Part shown: one piece after another, positions 23,864 to 36,269 of the stretch | Numbering within the stretch: the stretch's first letter is position 1 | Layout of the letters: each line of letters begins with the position of its first letter | Assembly: GCA_001632435.1 (NCBI GenBank) | Contig: KV423925.1 | Span: 125,839-189,838, forward strand | Origin: Calocera cornea HHB12733 | Taxonomy: Eukaryota > Basidiomycota > Dacrymycetes > Dacrymycetales > Dacrymycetaceae | Reading direction: 5' to 3' | Length of the DNA: 64,000 bases | Translations under genes and position numbers: made by a program | Notes under the pieces: model-generated | Seen by the model: the letters and a program-made list of their open reading frames with translations, nothing else | Told to the model about the DNA's origin: nothing | The model's database searches: none

Positions 23864-25346
23864 CTAGAACCGCTTCGATGCTACCTTCTCTTTATACATC
23901 CTGTATCCAATGAACGCCCCAAGACAGGCAAGGCAAAACAACGTCATCTTGAACAACAAGCTACCCCAGCCTTTCTTCGCCTTTTGTTTGGAAGTGGCGT
24001 GTCGTCTGCTTGCGTTGTATGGGGTCTGCACCACGAACGAGTTCGCCTGAATAGAAACGATGCTGATAGCTGTGAACATTCCTATTTATCACGGAAGAGA
24101 ACCTCGCTTACTCATGAGCATCGGAAACATCGCCAGTCAAAGCGGAGAATCCTAGGTAAGGCCGGGGTGGCAAGGCGACATTCGGAATAGTGAAGCATGG
24201 TGTCCACTCATCCCCTACAGCACATCGTGAGCACAAGCAGCGTATTGTTGCTCTCATTCTCACAGGTCTTATAGTGGAGTGCGACCTGATATGGTTATCA
24301 GCATTTCGGAACTTTCTAAGGGGTAACGACGGACCTTCAAGTAGTCATTCTTCACGTATGTGATACGCATCTTAGTAGTCACTTCAGCGCCGCGTACTGC
24401 AGCAGAACATGCTCCAGCTTCGTTACTTGCACCATCATTGATGGAATCATAGGCACTTGCGGAATATCAGATTGGGCGCTTCTTGTATATGATTGGCTCA
24501 CGTCTTTCCATCACCTAGCATGCCAACAATGCGAGGAAATGAATACGGGTGCTTCGCGTTCGGGAACCTATTGCCTAGTGAGTATACGTAGTGCCGAAGT
24601 GCTAAGAAGACCTCTTACGTGTCGATCATTATACCCAGGCCCTCAAACTTGTCTGGTGAGACAACTCAGATTGCCTGTCTTTCTGCGTCTGGATAAACTG
24701 ACCAATCGACCCAAATACAGGGCCAGGCTGAGCTCGCGTGGAAGTGAGCCAGAAAGCCATACCATCCCCGAAAAGGTGAGCATGTTGTCCGTCGACGGAG
24801 AAAGCTATCTCAAGCTCGAAGTTGCTAGAAGTAGGGACACGTCAGCTGTGTTAGGCGGAAGACCACCAGGACCGACTCCGATGATAGAGGCAATCGTGAC
24901 CAGAGCCAGCCCATTTGATGGGGGCGATCCTGAGTCAACTGGTGTATGGTGTAAGTGGCAGTAAATTCGGCCTGAGATGTAGGCGTACGCGGATATGTTT
25001 GTTCGTGTTCTGGTTTATCAATAAGTGTCTGTCAGTTTGGTTTCAGCCACGAGAACGCACCACAATGGCATCGGCCCCAAAATCAAACCATCTGAACCTT
25101 GTTAGTTCGGTGCTTGAAAGCTAAGAAGTTTGGTTACGTACCGGTTCTGCAAGTCCTGGTCTACGTATGGCGCATACAGGGAATGTGTACGTATGGGTAC
25201 CTATTGACTCTATTCAGGCCATGTATCACAGGTTGAAAGTATAACGGACTCACTGTATGCGTGTCGTTGGTGGCAGCAAATACTCCCGGTAGGGATAGAG
25301 CCGATAGAAGTACAAGAGCAAGATAGCAAGAGTACATTTTTGCCAT
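23864..25346 (-). CDS. L-type (legume-like) lectin, ER-Golgi cargo receptor (VIP36/Emp47 family)
   Basis: A type I membrane lectin predicted to bind high-mannose glycoproteins and cycle between ER and Golgi. The first exon encodes the signal peptide MAKMYSCYLALVLLSALSL, cleaved near PGVFA. The carbohydrate domain, spread over many small exons, shows GDGMAFWLTSTRAQPGPVFGS, DGLGIMIDTFPNAKHP, GACSAAVRG, KMRITYVKNDYLKV, WTPCFTIPNVALPP and PYLGFSALTGDVSDAHE, in the family order. The end is a stalk, a transmembrane helix (LLFKMTLFCLACLGAFIGY) and a short cytosolic tail finishing SKRF. Tail residues of this kind govern sorting in the family. The promoter and first two exons are duplicated, broken, at 3,549-3,950, and an 18-bp-unit array begins about 480 bp upstream. 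Confidence 0.88.
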
Positions 25347-25828
25347 CCAGGTGTGGTGCTTGGACCTTCTCAGCCTGACAGAAGAGGTGGTACTGAGCGT
25401 GTGTTGAATCACGCTCGATCCGGTGATAACAGTGGCCCTCAGACTTCAATTATTTCAGACGTCGTCCAACCCCTGTACGATAAGGCGGCGTTGCAGGTTG
25501 TTGGAGGTTGGTGAAAGACAGTCGGGACAACCAGCTTGCAGCTGAAGACAGTACGCGTTTGGCGAGACATCTGAATGTCGGGGACCCTGAGAAGACGACT
25601 ACCACCACTACCAAGCGCCACCTAACATGTCGACTAGCACTATGCGGCGCTGCCTTTGAAGCACAAGATCAAGCCCGTTCTCATTTCCTCACTACTTCTG
25701 ATGTGATCCCCCACACCATGGCGCCGACCCTCCTGTCTCCGTCTCGCTCTCTCTTGCACCTCACTCTGAATTCCAGGCAGGATGACTCTGGACGGACGAT
25801 ATCAGCATCATAGAAGCACGCTGCCAAG
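25347..25828. other. Lectin promoter region
   Basis: About 480 bp 5' of the lectin gene. The proximal ~175 bp (to about 25,520) is duplicated at 3,549-3,737. No gene was recognised. Confidence 0.5.
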
Positions 25829-26360
25829 CGGAATCAAAGCTGTACAGCGGATGCAGACTGGAAAGCGGAACCAGATTCTACCACGGGAGCAGACTAAGAA
25901 AAGGAAGTAAAGCTCACAGCGGAAGCAGCCCCTATCGCGGAAGTTAATATTGGGGCGGATGCAAAATTGGGGGGAAGCAAAATTTGGCGGCAGCAAAATA
26001 TTGGGCGGAAACAAAATGAAAGACGGAATTAACCTAAAAGGCGGAACCAAATAACCCAGCTGAAGCAATACGGTGGGCGGAGGCAATAATTAGAACGGAA
26101 GCAACCCGGGGCCGCGGGGGCAGGAGAGCTTTGACTGGAGGCAAACACTCGGCGGGACCAAACTTCTAAGGTGAAGTTACCCATCCAGCAGACAAACTGA
26201 GACGCGGAAGTAGACTAAAAGCGGAAGCAAACTCCCAAAGGGAAGTACTAGTTGTGGCCGAATCAAAAGAAGGAGCGGAAACAGAACACCATGCGGAAAC
26301 CGGATGCGGGAGCGGACCCCTAAGCGGGAGCCGAAACGCTTGAAACCGAAAGCAAGGAGC
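25829..26360 (+). repeat. Array A of the 18-bp core-plus-variable repeat family
   Basis: About 29 units, each with a variant of CGGAAGCAAA followed by about 8 unrelated bases. Examples are cggaaacaaaatgaaaga, cggaattaacctaaaagg and cggaagcaaactcccaaag. The modal unit is 18 bp, with more length noise than in array C. It lies between the lectin promoter and the 3' end of the CCT-theta gene. Minus-strand frames across it are low-complexity translations, not genes. Confidence 0.85.
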
Positions 26361-26477
26361 CCAAGGAATCTATTGATCCAGTGGTGTCACAGATAGATGT
26401 TGGCTCAATCGTTGCATTAGATATACTGTTGCTACGGTATGTATCTCGAGTAGCCGGTCAGCGGAGCCACCCCTTCC

Positions 26478-28375
26478 TCAATCCTCATCCCAATCCTGTC
26501 CGCCAGCTTGCTGTGGAATCTTCGGACCACCCGCCTGCTTGGACATGATTATGCTATCCACCCGTAAAACAGCAACCGCAGCCTCGGTAGCAAGGCGAAT
26601 TGCCCACGACTTCGCAGCCAAAGAATCGAAGATCTCAGCTGTTGTGGCGTCCAGTGTCCCATCATTCTCCCCCTGTATAACTGGTAAGACAGACAACCGG
26701 GCCAATTGGCTAAGAGACATACACCGATATCAACACCCCAAGAAGCACCACCGTCCGCATGTCTTGCATATAGCCGGCTGACAACCTCACTCGTTTCAAG
26801 CCCCGCGTTCTCCCCCAGCGTATTCACTACCACCTCCAGGGCCGTCGCATATCGCCTGACGGCGTGCTGGTTCAATCCTCTCAGACCAGATCCGTACGTT
26901 TCCACTCGTCGCGCCAACTCCAGCTCGGTCGCACCGGCCCCGGGAACCATCCGCCCGTCTTTGACCAAAGCCTTGATGACATTGACACCGTCATCCACCG
27001 CTCGCTCCAAGTCATCGAGGAGGTTTGTGGTTGCGCCGCGAAGGACGATGGTGGCGGTCTTGGTTGTCTCTCCTTTCTCCTGTCGGAGTACTGTTACCCG
27101 GTCAGAGCCAATCTCGGTTGTCTCCATTACATCGACAAAGCCAGCTTCTTCTGCGGTAGGTGCACCAAGCCGTGCGAGCGGGGTGGCGCCAACTACACGG
27201 CATAACCTGCGTAGATCGAACTTCGATAGAACTTTCAACACCGCGATGTTGAGGCGATCGAGATAATGAAGAGCGAGCTCTCCCACCCCGGCACCGGCGA
27301 TGATCATTTTGACCCCCGATTCAGCAATCTCCTTCAGTATCTACAAGAAACCGTGAGGACAATAATCATGTGCAGAGCTGATCGGACTGACCTTCTCCAT
27401 ATGCTTCTCTTCCCCCGTCGAGAAGTTCAGAAGTTGATCGGCGTTCTTGAGCAGGACCGTCCCCTTCGTTTCGGTCTGTGCAATGTCGATACCACAGGTA
27501 AACACGGCGACCTTTGCCTTGTCCAGATTCTTCACGATGCCCTCGGTCTCGCGACCAAACACCATGCCGCGGACGACTCGAGAGCTGGACAGACTTCCGC
27601 CAAGAATCTTGACCACTCGAACGTTGTCGACATTGAAGTTGGAAGGATTGGGGGGCATGACAATGAGAGCTGCCTCTGCGACGAGGGACGATAGGGTGTC
27701 TTCCGTGCCATACTGCTTGGACGCAATAGCTGGCTTCAGGGCAACAGTAAGAGAGTCGAGCGTTGGGGGACTCGGCACAGTGTGTGCGGTCAGATCTATA
27801 CACTCGATCAGCAAGTCATCAGGCAAGTATACCTGAAACCCGCACTCTCCAACTCTGACAGTGCCTTCACACAAGCGAGTTCGTACCCCTGAATGACCTC
27901 GCTGGGATGCAGACCCATAATCAGAAGATGCTCCGCCTTCTTCAGGAGCTCTCCAGCCAAGATCAAAACCAGGTTTGTCGAATCGCCCATTTCAGCTTCC
28001 TGTGCTTGAGACGCCATCACGAGTAGCTTTGCGGCCGGGTGAACTACCTCGATCTCCCGCAGGATCGTCGCAGCATCGGAAGTGACGAAGAGCTTGGACA
28101 GATGATTGATGATCAGCTTGTTTCGCCCTGGCAGGATGTTAGACCGTTCCAGTTGATTTATACAGGATAAACGCACCATTGGGACCGAAGCTTGTTCTAA
28201 CGGTGTCGGATAGTTCAGAGACGGCCTCGATATTTCTCAGAACCGCCTCGTCGATGCCCGACGACACCTAACACGGTATTGAGAGGATGGAAGTGGTGGC
28301 GCCCTGATAGGAACTCACCTTGTAGCCATCCTTGAACAGCTGGAGATTGTTAGCCTTTGGCACTCTCAGAGCCAT
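26478..28375 (-). CDS. CCT8: T-complex protein 1 subunit theta (CCT8) chaperonin
   Basis: One of eight subunits of the cytosolic CCT/TRiC chaperonin that folds actin and tubulin. Start MALRVPKANNLQLFKDGYK is diagnostic of the theta subunit. The equatorial domain shows NKLIINHLSKLFVTSDAAT and MGDSTNLVLILAGELL (ATP-site GD-T/S region). The apical domain region includes CGIDIAQTETKGTVLL and GAGVGELALHYLDRLNIAVLK. The return equatorial domain has GATTNLLDDLERAVDDGVNV and VPGAGATELELARRV. It ends GGQDWDED. About five short introns are visible (for example near 26,690, 27,340, 27,800 and 28,160). I see no disruption. Confidence 0.95.
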
Positions 28376-28667
28376 TTTTGAGATAGATTGATGAGAGAGA
28401 AAGAGAGGTGGAAAGAGGACGGTGGCTCACACTACGCGGACTGCTGGGCGCGCACGACTTTTGGCCCTTCGTGAGTACGCGTCTCTGCGCGCAATTTTGC
28501 ATCCGACGAATTCCCCAAAGGGCATTCCCGCGTTTGAAATCAGGGACCTCATGGCCACTGCTCGTGCCAGTGCGATTCATGGATGCGTCTATTATAGAGA
28601 GCAACTACGGGTATGGAGCCAAGCTCAACACTAAATGAACGAGAGAGTTAGATCTGCAGAGATACGA

Positions 28668-30661
28668 TCAAGGAGTCGCACGACCCATCCAGCGCGGGTA
28701 GAGCGAGCATTCCCGGACCGTGAAGCGCTTCGTGAGCCAAGCGAGGAAGCGCTCAACCCCCAGTCCGTAACCACCGTGCTCACATGTACCGTACTTCCTC
28801 TGGTCTGTGAACCAGTAGTATGGCGCTGGGTCAATACCCTCACGCTTGTATCCCTCGAGAAGCTCTTGCATGTCTGCGATCCTCATGCTGCCCCCGACAA
28901 TCTCTCCGACACCAGGCATGAGCAGGTCGACGCTCTCCGTGAAGCCGGGGTCGCCTGGAACCTTCTTCATGTAGAAGGCCTTGATTTCTTTCGGAAACTT
29001 GTTGAGGAAAATTGGCACGCCGAGCTGGTCAGTCATCTGACGCTCGGCGGCTTCCGCGATATCGTCACCAATAACGTGATCGCCTATTTCACCCGTTTCC
29101 TCGTCCGGACGCTGGATGCCATGTTCGTTCAAGTATTTAATGGCGTCCTTGTAGTCCAGCCGCATGAAAGGGCGCTTTGGTGGCTTGAATCCGGGGTTCA
29201 ATGTCTGGATGAGCTCGGCCATGCGGGGATCCGCAAGGAGGAGGTCGATTGTTTCGCAGATCTTCGGAAGATGTAAGCACCGCACGAGTCAAGAGGTAAC
29301 AGACATACGATGCTCTCGATGTGCGTCATCAAATCGTCGAAGTTGATGAACGCCAGCTCTGCCTCGAGATGGGTGTACTCGCTCAGATGGCGCCTCGTCA
29401 AGCTTCGCCATAGCATGAGCACTAGCACCTGAGATGAGCACGCGCTACTCACCTCTTCTCTGCGCGGAAACTCTCCTGGATGCAGAAAACGTCTCCCAAG
29501 CTAGGCAAGCACGTCTCCAGATACAGCTGACTACTCTGGGTCAGGTATGCTTTCTCGCCGTAGTAGTTGAACTCGAAGAGTGTGCTGCCACCTTCAACTT
29601 GCGTCTGGACCATGCAGGGTGGGGTGACCTCGGTCAGGCTGTGCTTCGCATAAGTGGCACGGAAGGCGCTCAGCACGCCTGCGCGGACATGGAGAACCGC
29701 AGCGGCAGTCTCTCCTCGGAGCGTGAGGTGACGGAGATCGGCAAGGACGGAGGGATCCGAATGCTCGTTGAACTTGTTGGTGAAAGCATCGTCACCGCCT
29801 GGTGCAGCACCCAATGTATGCCAGTAGTCGACGATCAGCTCATGACCTCCTGGCGCGGTCTTCCCTTCTGGCACAGCCTGGACCGTCCCAACGAGCTCCA
29901 CGGTCGATTCGGTAGTCAGCATCAGCGCGTCGTACGTTTGCGCCTGCGATATGAGATGTTAGCCTGCGGACTTTGCGACTGTTTCGACCTTGACGTACGC
30001 ATTTGCCGGCAAGAATACATTGTAAGAAGCCAGTTCCGTCACGAAGCACAATGAATGTCATGTCCTTCTGCTGACGCAACCGATGCACCCAGCCAAAGAC
30101 GCGGACACGTTTCCCTCTCAGCGCCGCAAGGCCCTCAAGCTTGCTCTGCATCTTGATGAGCCCAGATGTTCCCCAGCAACTAAGACGAACGCACCCTTGT
30201 AGCCTTCGGCAGGCTGGGATCCTCCACAAGGATGACCTTCTTGCTCTCCTCAATCCTCTTCTCCTCCCTTGCCTTTGCCTCTGCCGCAGCCTTGGCATTC
30301 TTCTCCGCTTCCTCACCCGCCCTCTTCGCTTTCCTCTCGTTGTTATCGACAGCCTTCTTGGCGGACTTCAGGCCTGACTTGGTGATCTGCTGAAACTCAT
30401 CCGCAGTCTTTTTGCGAGTAAGGATGTTGACATCCTGGCCCTTCACTGTCAGCGCATGGATGGCAGTGGCATACGGCGCCTCGGCAGTGCCTGTGCCGGT
30501 TTCATCAGAGCCGGTCTCTTCATCGACATAGACGTCTGGGCCTGCGTGATTTCGTCAGTAACCCGCTACACCCTGACTTGACATTGTTATCTCTCACCCT
30601 TCTCGCCCGTGAGTCCGAGATCGGCGATCTTGTCCGTGACCTTTTCGACAATGGACGCCAT
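28668..30661 (-). CDS. DED81: Asparaginyl-tRNA synthetase, cytoplasmic (class IIb)
   Basis: Charges tRNA-Asn with asparagine. The start is [17 protein letters not shown]. An N-terminal extension with lysine-rich helix ([20 protein letters not shown]) precedes the OB-fold anticodon domain ([33 protein letters not shown]). The catalytic domain contains [31 protein letters not shown], motif 2 ([11 protein letters not shown] ... [13 protein letters not shown]) and motif 3 ([13 protein letters not shown]). It ends [12 protein letters not shown], close to the usual AsnRS ending. Several short introns split it. [12 protein letters not shown] and the lysine-rich N terminus support cytosolic AsnRS over AspRS. 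Confidence 0.94.
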
Positions 30662-30996
30662 GTTTTCTCTCAAGGGTCAAAGTAGAATAACGTGGGTCGT
30701 TCTGAATGCGTTGAGAAGGTGCAAGGGCTGAGCACTTCCAGTGATATAGGCTGTGGTTGCGCGGGTCGAGTCAGTCGGCACTTTTCTCATCGCCACGAAG
30801 GCAACGCGACACCAAACTTGGTGCCCCAGGGGCTGTGCAGCGATGTTCCTGGCAACATCGGCGAGTCAGGTGCCGGAACTTCCTTCGCCTCTTTCAGCCT
30901 TTGTCCGTGTAAGGCTCGTTACCAGGTACCTGCATGACTCGTTTCGCAAGCTCAACAACCACCCTCGGCTAAATAGATAATATACAACTTGTGATG
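30662..30996. other. AsnRS promoter region
   Basis: About 335 bp upstream of the AsnRS start and downstream of the calpain stop. No gene was recognised. Confidence 0.5.
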
Positions 30997-33900
30997 TTAC
31001 ACCTGTCTTGACTTGATCGAGCATGCAGTGCTGTACAGTTGGATGATGAAGTCTGCTTTTACATGGGCTGAAACGATGGAAGGCACGAGGAGATACGTGC
31101 CAGCATCTAGTCTGATGTTCTGGATCAGAGCACCGGCGATCGAGTCACTGAAGCTTCCAGAGTTGGCCAGCTCGGCTTGGGTGGTATCGTGAGGTCCGGG
31201 TATGCTGAGGGAAAGCTTGACTGGAGTGATGGAAGCCGGCGGGACAAGCTGTAGCCTTGCACTGGACCTGAATCAGTTCGCGTGCTTCCACGCATGGAGA
31301 ACAAGCGCACGTGAAGGTAGTTGGTTTTGCGAGAGTCACCTCATATCTCGGAATTTGAGGGATTCGTTCCGAGGCCACTCCGCTCCTGGACGAAAACATG
31401 AGAGCGGTCGGATGATGCAGCGCTTCCCTTACCATCGCCCTTGCAGTCGCCTGCTGAACATGCCAGCCCCCTCCTGAGGGATGGGCTTGATCTCGAAAGC
31501 TTGCGAGCACTCGATCTGCAGCTTGTACTGGCCAAGCGTGTCGGGCTCGAACGACGATACGATGACTGTGTAAGTCCCAGGGCGGACTTGATCCTCGCAC
31601 AGCCCAAAGCCATAGTTGTAAGTCCCGGAGTCTTTGATAGTTTTCGTCTGGCGAATACTGCAGAATACGTATCAGTGTGCCGCGCTAGTGTTCGGAGATG
31701 GAGAGCCGTACTCAAACACCCTCTCTCCTCGGCCCCATACAAGCTGGACGTGTAGGGGCAAATCCTTCGACCCATGCACGGACAGGCGCAGCTGAGCACC
31801 GTTTGGACTCGAAGCGCCAGTGGGACCAGGTTTCAGAGTGAGCGCATACTGCGGATTCCGCATGAACGTCGGCTGCAGAGCGTTGCCGCCCGCTGTGGCT
31901 GCCGTAAACTCGCCGTCGACCCATTGGGAGAAGGCGTAGACATGCGCCGGCTCGCTGAGCGTGAAGGGTGACGCGGAAAAGACGGAGAGCGTGTAGGTGG
32001 CGTCTGCTGTGCCGGTGCCGTGTCGAGAGGCTATGATGGACAGCGCGCTTTCGTCGGGGAAGCGGGATGTGCGCACGAGAACATGCGGGCTGTCGGTGTA
32101 CGTCGCCTTCCCAGGAGTCAGTCACTGTTTGCGCATCTTTTGTCCTTTACGTACCTCTAAGGAGGGCCGGCCGACTGATAGTGAGTCGACCTCGGTGGCA
32201 TGAAACACATGGGCAGCGATGAAGCTCTGGTCTACGTCCCTTCCAGTGATGTGCCGAGATAGCAACACCCAGACGTCTGCTTCCTCACTCAACGCGCCGG
32301 AGAGCGTCAGGTTGTACTGATGATTCGACGCTGAAGACTTGTCAGTCACCGGGCAGGCAAGGCGGAGAGGAAAAGCGCCAACTCCACGGCTCGTCGCCAT
32401 TCTGAGCTTGGTTGGGTTGCCATGTGCTGCGCCACTGTTAGAGCAGGACAGCCGGTAAAGTGTGCAGTGACCCACCTATGCACAACCGCTTTGTGCGGGA
32501 AGATGCCCGGGTCCCAATTGAGGTATATGCTGTCGAAGATCCCACAAAGGTCATCCCACTCCATGCGTATCGGTCCCTCTGCCTCCCTCAGCCCGCTTCC
32601 TTCCTGCGCAGGGCGCTCACGAGCAGCAGCATACTCGTCTGACGGCACGCCCTCCCGCCGCCGGCCCCATGGGTTCCACAGGCTCACGGTGCGCGCATGG
32701 TCCTGTTCGGAGAGGCCGATCACCGCGTACGCGTGGTACGGCGTGAGCTGGTGCATGCCGAAGGTGCCGGGCGACCTGCCCGTGCCGACGGTCATGAGGC
32801 ACTTGCCCTCGTTGAAGGCGCGGCTGAGGCGACGCCAGGCTCTTTCGCGTTGAAACTTCGCGCTGTGGATCGTCAGTACGGCCGTCTTACGGCTTAGAGA
32901 GGCAAGGCATACTCGACGATGCGCAGATGCTCTGGTATCCACCCCGTGATCGCACTTCGCCTCATCAGCCCAAGCAACGCAACGCAGAAACGGGAGCGAA
33001 CTCACTGCAGATCGATCGATCCGTTGCTCCCCTCGAAATCATATCCGCCCATCACCTTCAGATACGCCTTCTCGACCAAGCTGGGCCAGAGCGCCTTGCT
33101 TCCCCGCGTGCTCACGCACAGCAGGCACCCGCTCCCGCGCACGGGCAGACGGTCGTCCACCGCCACCCGCCGCTCCGCGCCGTTCAGCACCAGGCGCACC
33201 TCGTACCTCCCCTGCGGGCTGCGCGCGGGCCACCCGTCCGCATCCTGGGGATAGAGGGTGCCGAGGGCGAGCCGGCCGCCGAACCGCGCGTTGTGCTCCA
33301 CGCATACGGTCAGCGCAGCCACCACAGAGCAGTCCGTGATCGTCTCCTGGACGAGGTCGCACGGGTCCAGCTCGGGCGAGTGCAGCGGCGTGGACGGGCG
33401 CTGCCAGGAGGCGAGAGCGGTGTGCTGCGCCACCGAGAGCGACAGCAGGCCGTCGGGGTCCTCCCACACCCCCGCGCTCCCCGCAGCAGGAGCACCAGTG
33501 GCACCGGTGGAGGACGGCCCCTCCCAGAGGGCGTACCGCCGGCCCCTCACCGACCCCGCGCGGTCCAGCACATCCGCCTGGGCAGCCTTCCCGAGCCTCT
33601 CGCGGGCGACGGGCCGCACGTCCCGCTTGTGCGCCTTGATCTTCTCTGCGCGGTCGAGGGCGCGCTTGGCCAGGGCTTTGTAGCGCGCTTGGTCCGCGGG
33701 CGACGGGTTGGCAGCATTGGCATTGGCATTGGAAGATGGGGATGGGGGCGATGTGGGGGATGTGGCGAGAGCGGACGAGGTTGGCGGGCGTGAGAGGTGG
33801 AGGAAGGACTGCGCGCTCGTGACGTACAGCCGGAACGCGTCATCGTACTTGCCTGCGAGCTCGAGCTGGGCTGCTCTGTTGAGGGCGGCCTGAACGAAGG

Positions 33901-34032
33901 GCGATGATGTGAGTACTGTAAGCAGTTGGGCGGGAGGAGTGAGAGGCATACCTCTGCGGCCTTTGCCTCCTCCGTCGTGGTGGTTTGGTGAGAGGGGGCA
34001 GAGCCAGAGCCAGCTGCGGGGCGGGGAGGCAT
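30997..34032 (-). CDS. RIM13: PalB/Rim13-type calpain-like cysteine protease
   Basis: Predicted processing protease of the fungal alkaline-pH signalling pathway (Pal/Rim), which cleaves the PacC/Rim101 transcription factor on ESCRT-III-bearing membranes. The start is MPPRPAAGSGSAPSHQ. An MIT domain follows (EEAKAAEAALNRAAQLELAGKYDDAF across the first intron), the usual ESCRT-III binding module. The protease core has the catalytic Cys in ETITDCSVVAAL, His in TPYHAYAVIGL and Asn in SLWNPWG. Downstream beta-rich domains (calpain domain III-like) run to about 31,000 and end in the LIQNIRLDAGTYLLVPSIVS block. Several short introns are present, and the C-terminal exon joins are the least certain part. 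A frame open to 34,218 allows a longer N terminus. Confidence 0.87.
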
Positions 34033-34713
34033 CCACCCTCTGCTGCTCTGAGAGGGCGTCGACGGCAAGGAGCAGGACCACCCAAGGTCACGGGTCGATC
34101 TCGTGCAGTTCCCGATCCCAGGCGAAGGGTGCGATTGCAGGGGCGAAGCAGGCTGCGGATGCCGGTGCGGCTCAGAATCGTGCTCCCCCTGTGCAGGTCC
34201 GTGCTCCGGCGATGTCAAACAAGCAGGAAGCGCTCATGCACACGAAGGGCTGCCAGGCGCCCGTCCAGGGTCCCTCAGCAATAGTTTCTGGGCGGGGGAG
34301 ATCAGGGATCGCTGTGTGGCATGGGCGGTGGACGGGCGAGCGATGGGGTGCTTTTGCTGGCGGACTGAATGGGTGCTCACAAGTGTGCTAATATCACGGC
34401 GTTGGCCGGGAATGGCAAGGTGGGGGCCGGGTCGTGTATCTGGCAGATCGATGTCGCCGCCCCCGCGGCGGTGCTTCAAGTTGTTACGTTTGATGGCCCG
34501 GTGCGGCGCGCATGCATGCTGTCAGGGCGGCTTACGCCCGGCGCCGGCGGGAGCAGAAGGGCCCGGCGGGGGCGCCGACGCCGCGTTTGGACCGAGGCGA
34601 GCGCAGGCGCGCCATTCAGTCGTCCCTCCTCGGTGTGGCTCCGGGCGGCCACTCTGTCCCTCTCCCGCGCCCACCCACTCGCATACACTCAGCCTTGCCT
34701 CCCACCCTCAACC
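34033..34713. other. Divergent promoter between calpain and methyltransferase genes
   Basis: About 680 bp between two divergently transcribed genes. Very GC-rich; long frames on both strands reflect composition only. Confidence 0.5.
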
Positions 34714-36269
34714 ATGCCTCTCCCACAACCATCCCCCACGGCCACAGCCGCCCCGCCGCCCTCCTCCTCCACAGCGCCCTCCGACCCTCCCCCGCCCGCC
34801 GCCCAAGAGATCAGGATGGAAGACGTCCTGCCCCCCTCCTACTTCACCGAGCCGCCCCTCTCAGCCCGCACCGTCATCCACTCCCACGGTGACCCCCACG
34901 GGCCCTCCGTCTTCCTCGGCGAGATCCCGAGCTCGACCAGCATCCTCCCCTTGCGCACCCCGACGGGTGCCGAGATGGACCTGGATGACGACGCTGCGAG
35001 CGACGCGGGGAGCATAGCCACGACACCGGCGCTCACCCACGACGACGGCACGGCGAGCATCGAGAGCCGCAGCATCCGGAGCTCGAGCCCGACGCGGAGC
35101 GTCTACTCGCTCACGAGCAGCCTCAGGGAGCGTGCGTTCAGAGAGGTCCACGGGAGGAGCGTCAATGCCCACAGTGATGTGTACCTACTGCCGGCGGACG
35201 ACGCGGAGACGCAGGTGGGTCTTTTGTCTCTTTGTTCGTTATTTATGGGCGTGAGGGCGCTAACGGAGCATGTGCCTGCAGCGGCTGGACATTCAGCACC
35301 ACATGCTCAAACGCCTGGTCCCCGGCATCCTAGGCCCCCTCGACGAGGTCCTGCGGGAAGAAGAAGGCAAGCAAAAGTGCGTGCTCGACCTGGGCACGGG
35401 CAGCGCGATCTGGGCGATCGAGCTGGCGCTGGACTATCCGCACGTAGAGGTCGTCGGCGTCGACCTAGCGCCGATGCAGACGCGCGAGTTCCCGCCGAAC
35501 TGCAGGGTCGAGGTGGACGACATCAACCTAGGCATGCCGCACTTTCATGGCCAGTTCGACGTTGTGCACGCGAGGCTGATCTCCTCTGGGGTGAGTCCTG
35601 TTGGAGTGGGCGACGAAAGCAAAGGCTGATGTAGTGAGTGCAGATCAAGGACTACTGTGGGCTCATCCACGAGATCGCCCGCGTCCTCCGCCCGGGCGGG
35701 ATGATCCTCGTCGAAGAGTGGGATTTCCGGATGTACCGCTCCGTGAATTCGCAGGACGGCCCCAACGCGTCCTACGAGCTCGCCCCGCCCAGCACGGAGG
35801 AGAAGCCGTACTGGTCCGCCCTGGCCGAGTGGATCAAGCTGCTCGGCTTCGCCGTGCGGCAGCGGGGCGGAGACGTGGATGCCGCTGCCTTTGTCAACAT
35901 GTGGGTGAAGCAACATGGGCAGTTCGAGGATGTCGGCTACCAGGACGTGTGGATCGCCACCCAGCCGCATTTCACGGGTGCGTCCTCCTTCCCTTCCCTC
36001 CCCCGCCGAAGTAGCTGCTGATCCATGCCTGTGCTGTTGCAGGGAAGGACCGCTGGGCGCGCTTCCGCAACGAGCTGGCGACCATGATGCGCCTGGACAC
36101 GCACCAGTTCTTGCAGTCCGGCCAGCCGCTCCTCCGCAGCTATACGGACGACCACGCGTACATCGACCGGCTGACCAAGGAGGCCGAGCAGGACCTCGTC
36201 GACTGCAAGAAGCATCATTATGTTAGGCTGCAGTGTACCTGGGCCACGCTCAAGGATCCAGAACGGTAG
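34714..36269 (+). CDS. Class I SAM-dependent methyltransferase (LaeA-like superfamily), paralogue 1
   Basis: Start MPLPQPSPTATAAPPPSS, then about 150 disordered Pro/Ser-rich residues. The Rossmann domain follows: DIQHHMLKRL, motif I VLDLGTGSAIWAIELA, post-I VEVVGVDLAP, DDINLGMPHFHGQFDVVHAR, and LRPGGMILVEEWDFRMY. The C-terminal cap includes WIKLLGFAVRQRGGDVDAAAFV and ends LQCTWATLKDPER. Three introns fit, lying after the AETQ, LISSG and PHFT residues. The substrate is unknown; proteins like this in basidiomycetes are usually annotated only as methyltransferase-domain proteins. A paralogue follows at 37,960 on the same strand. Confidence 0.85.
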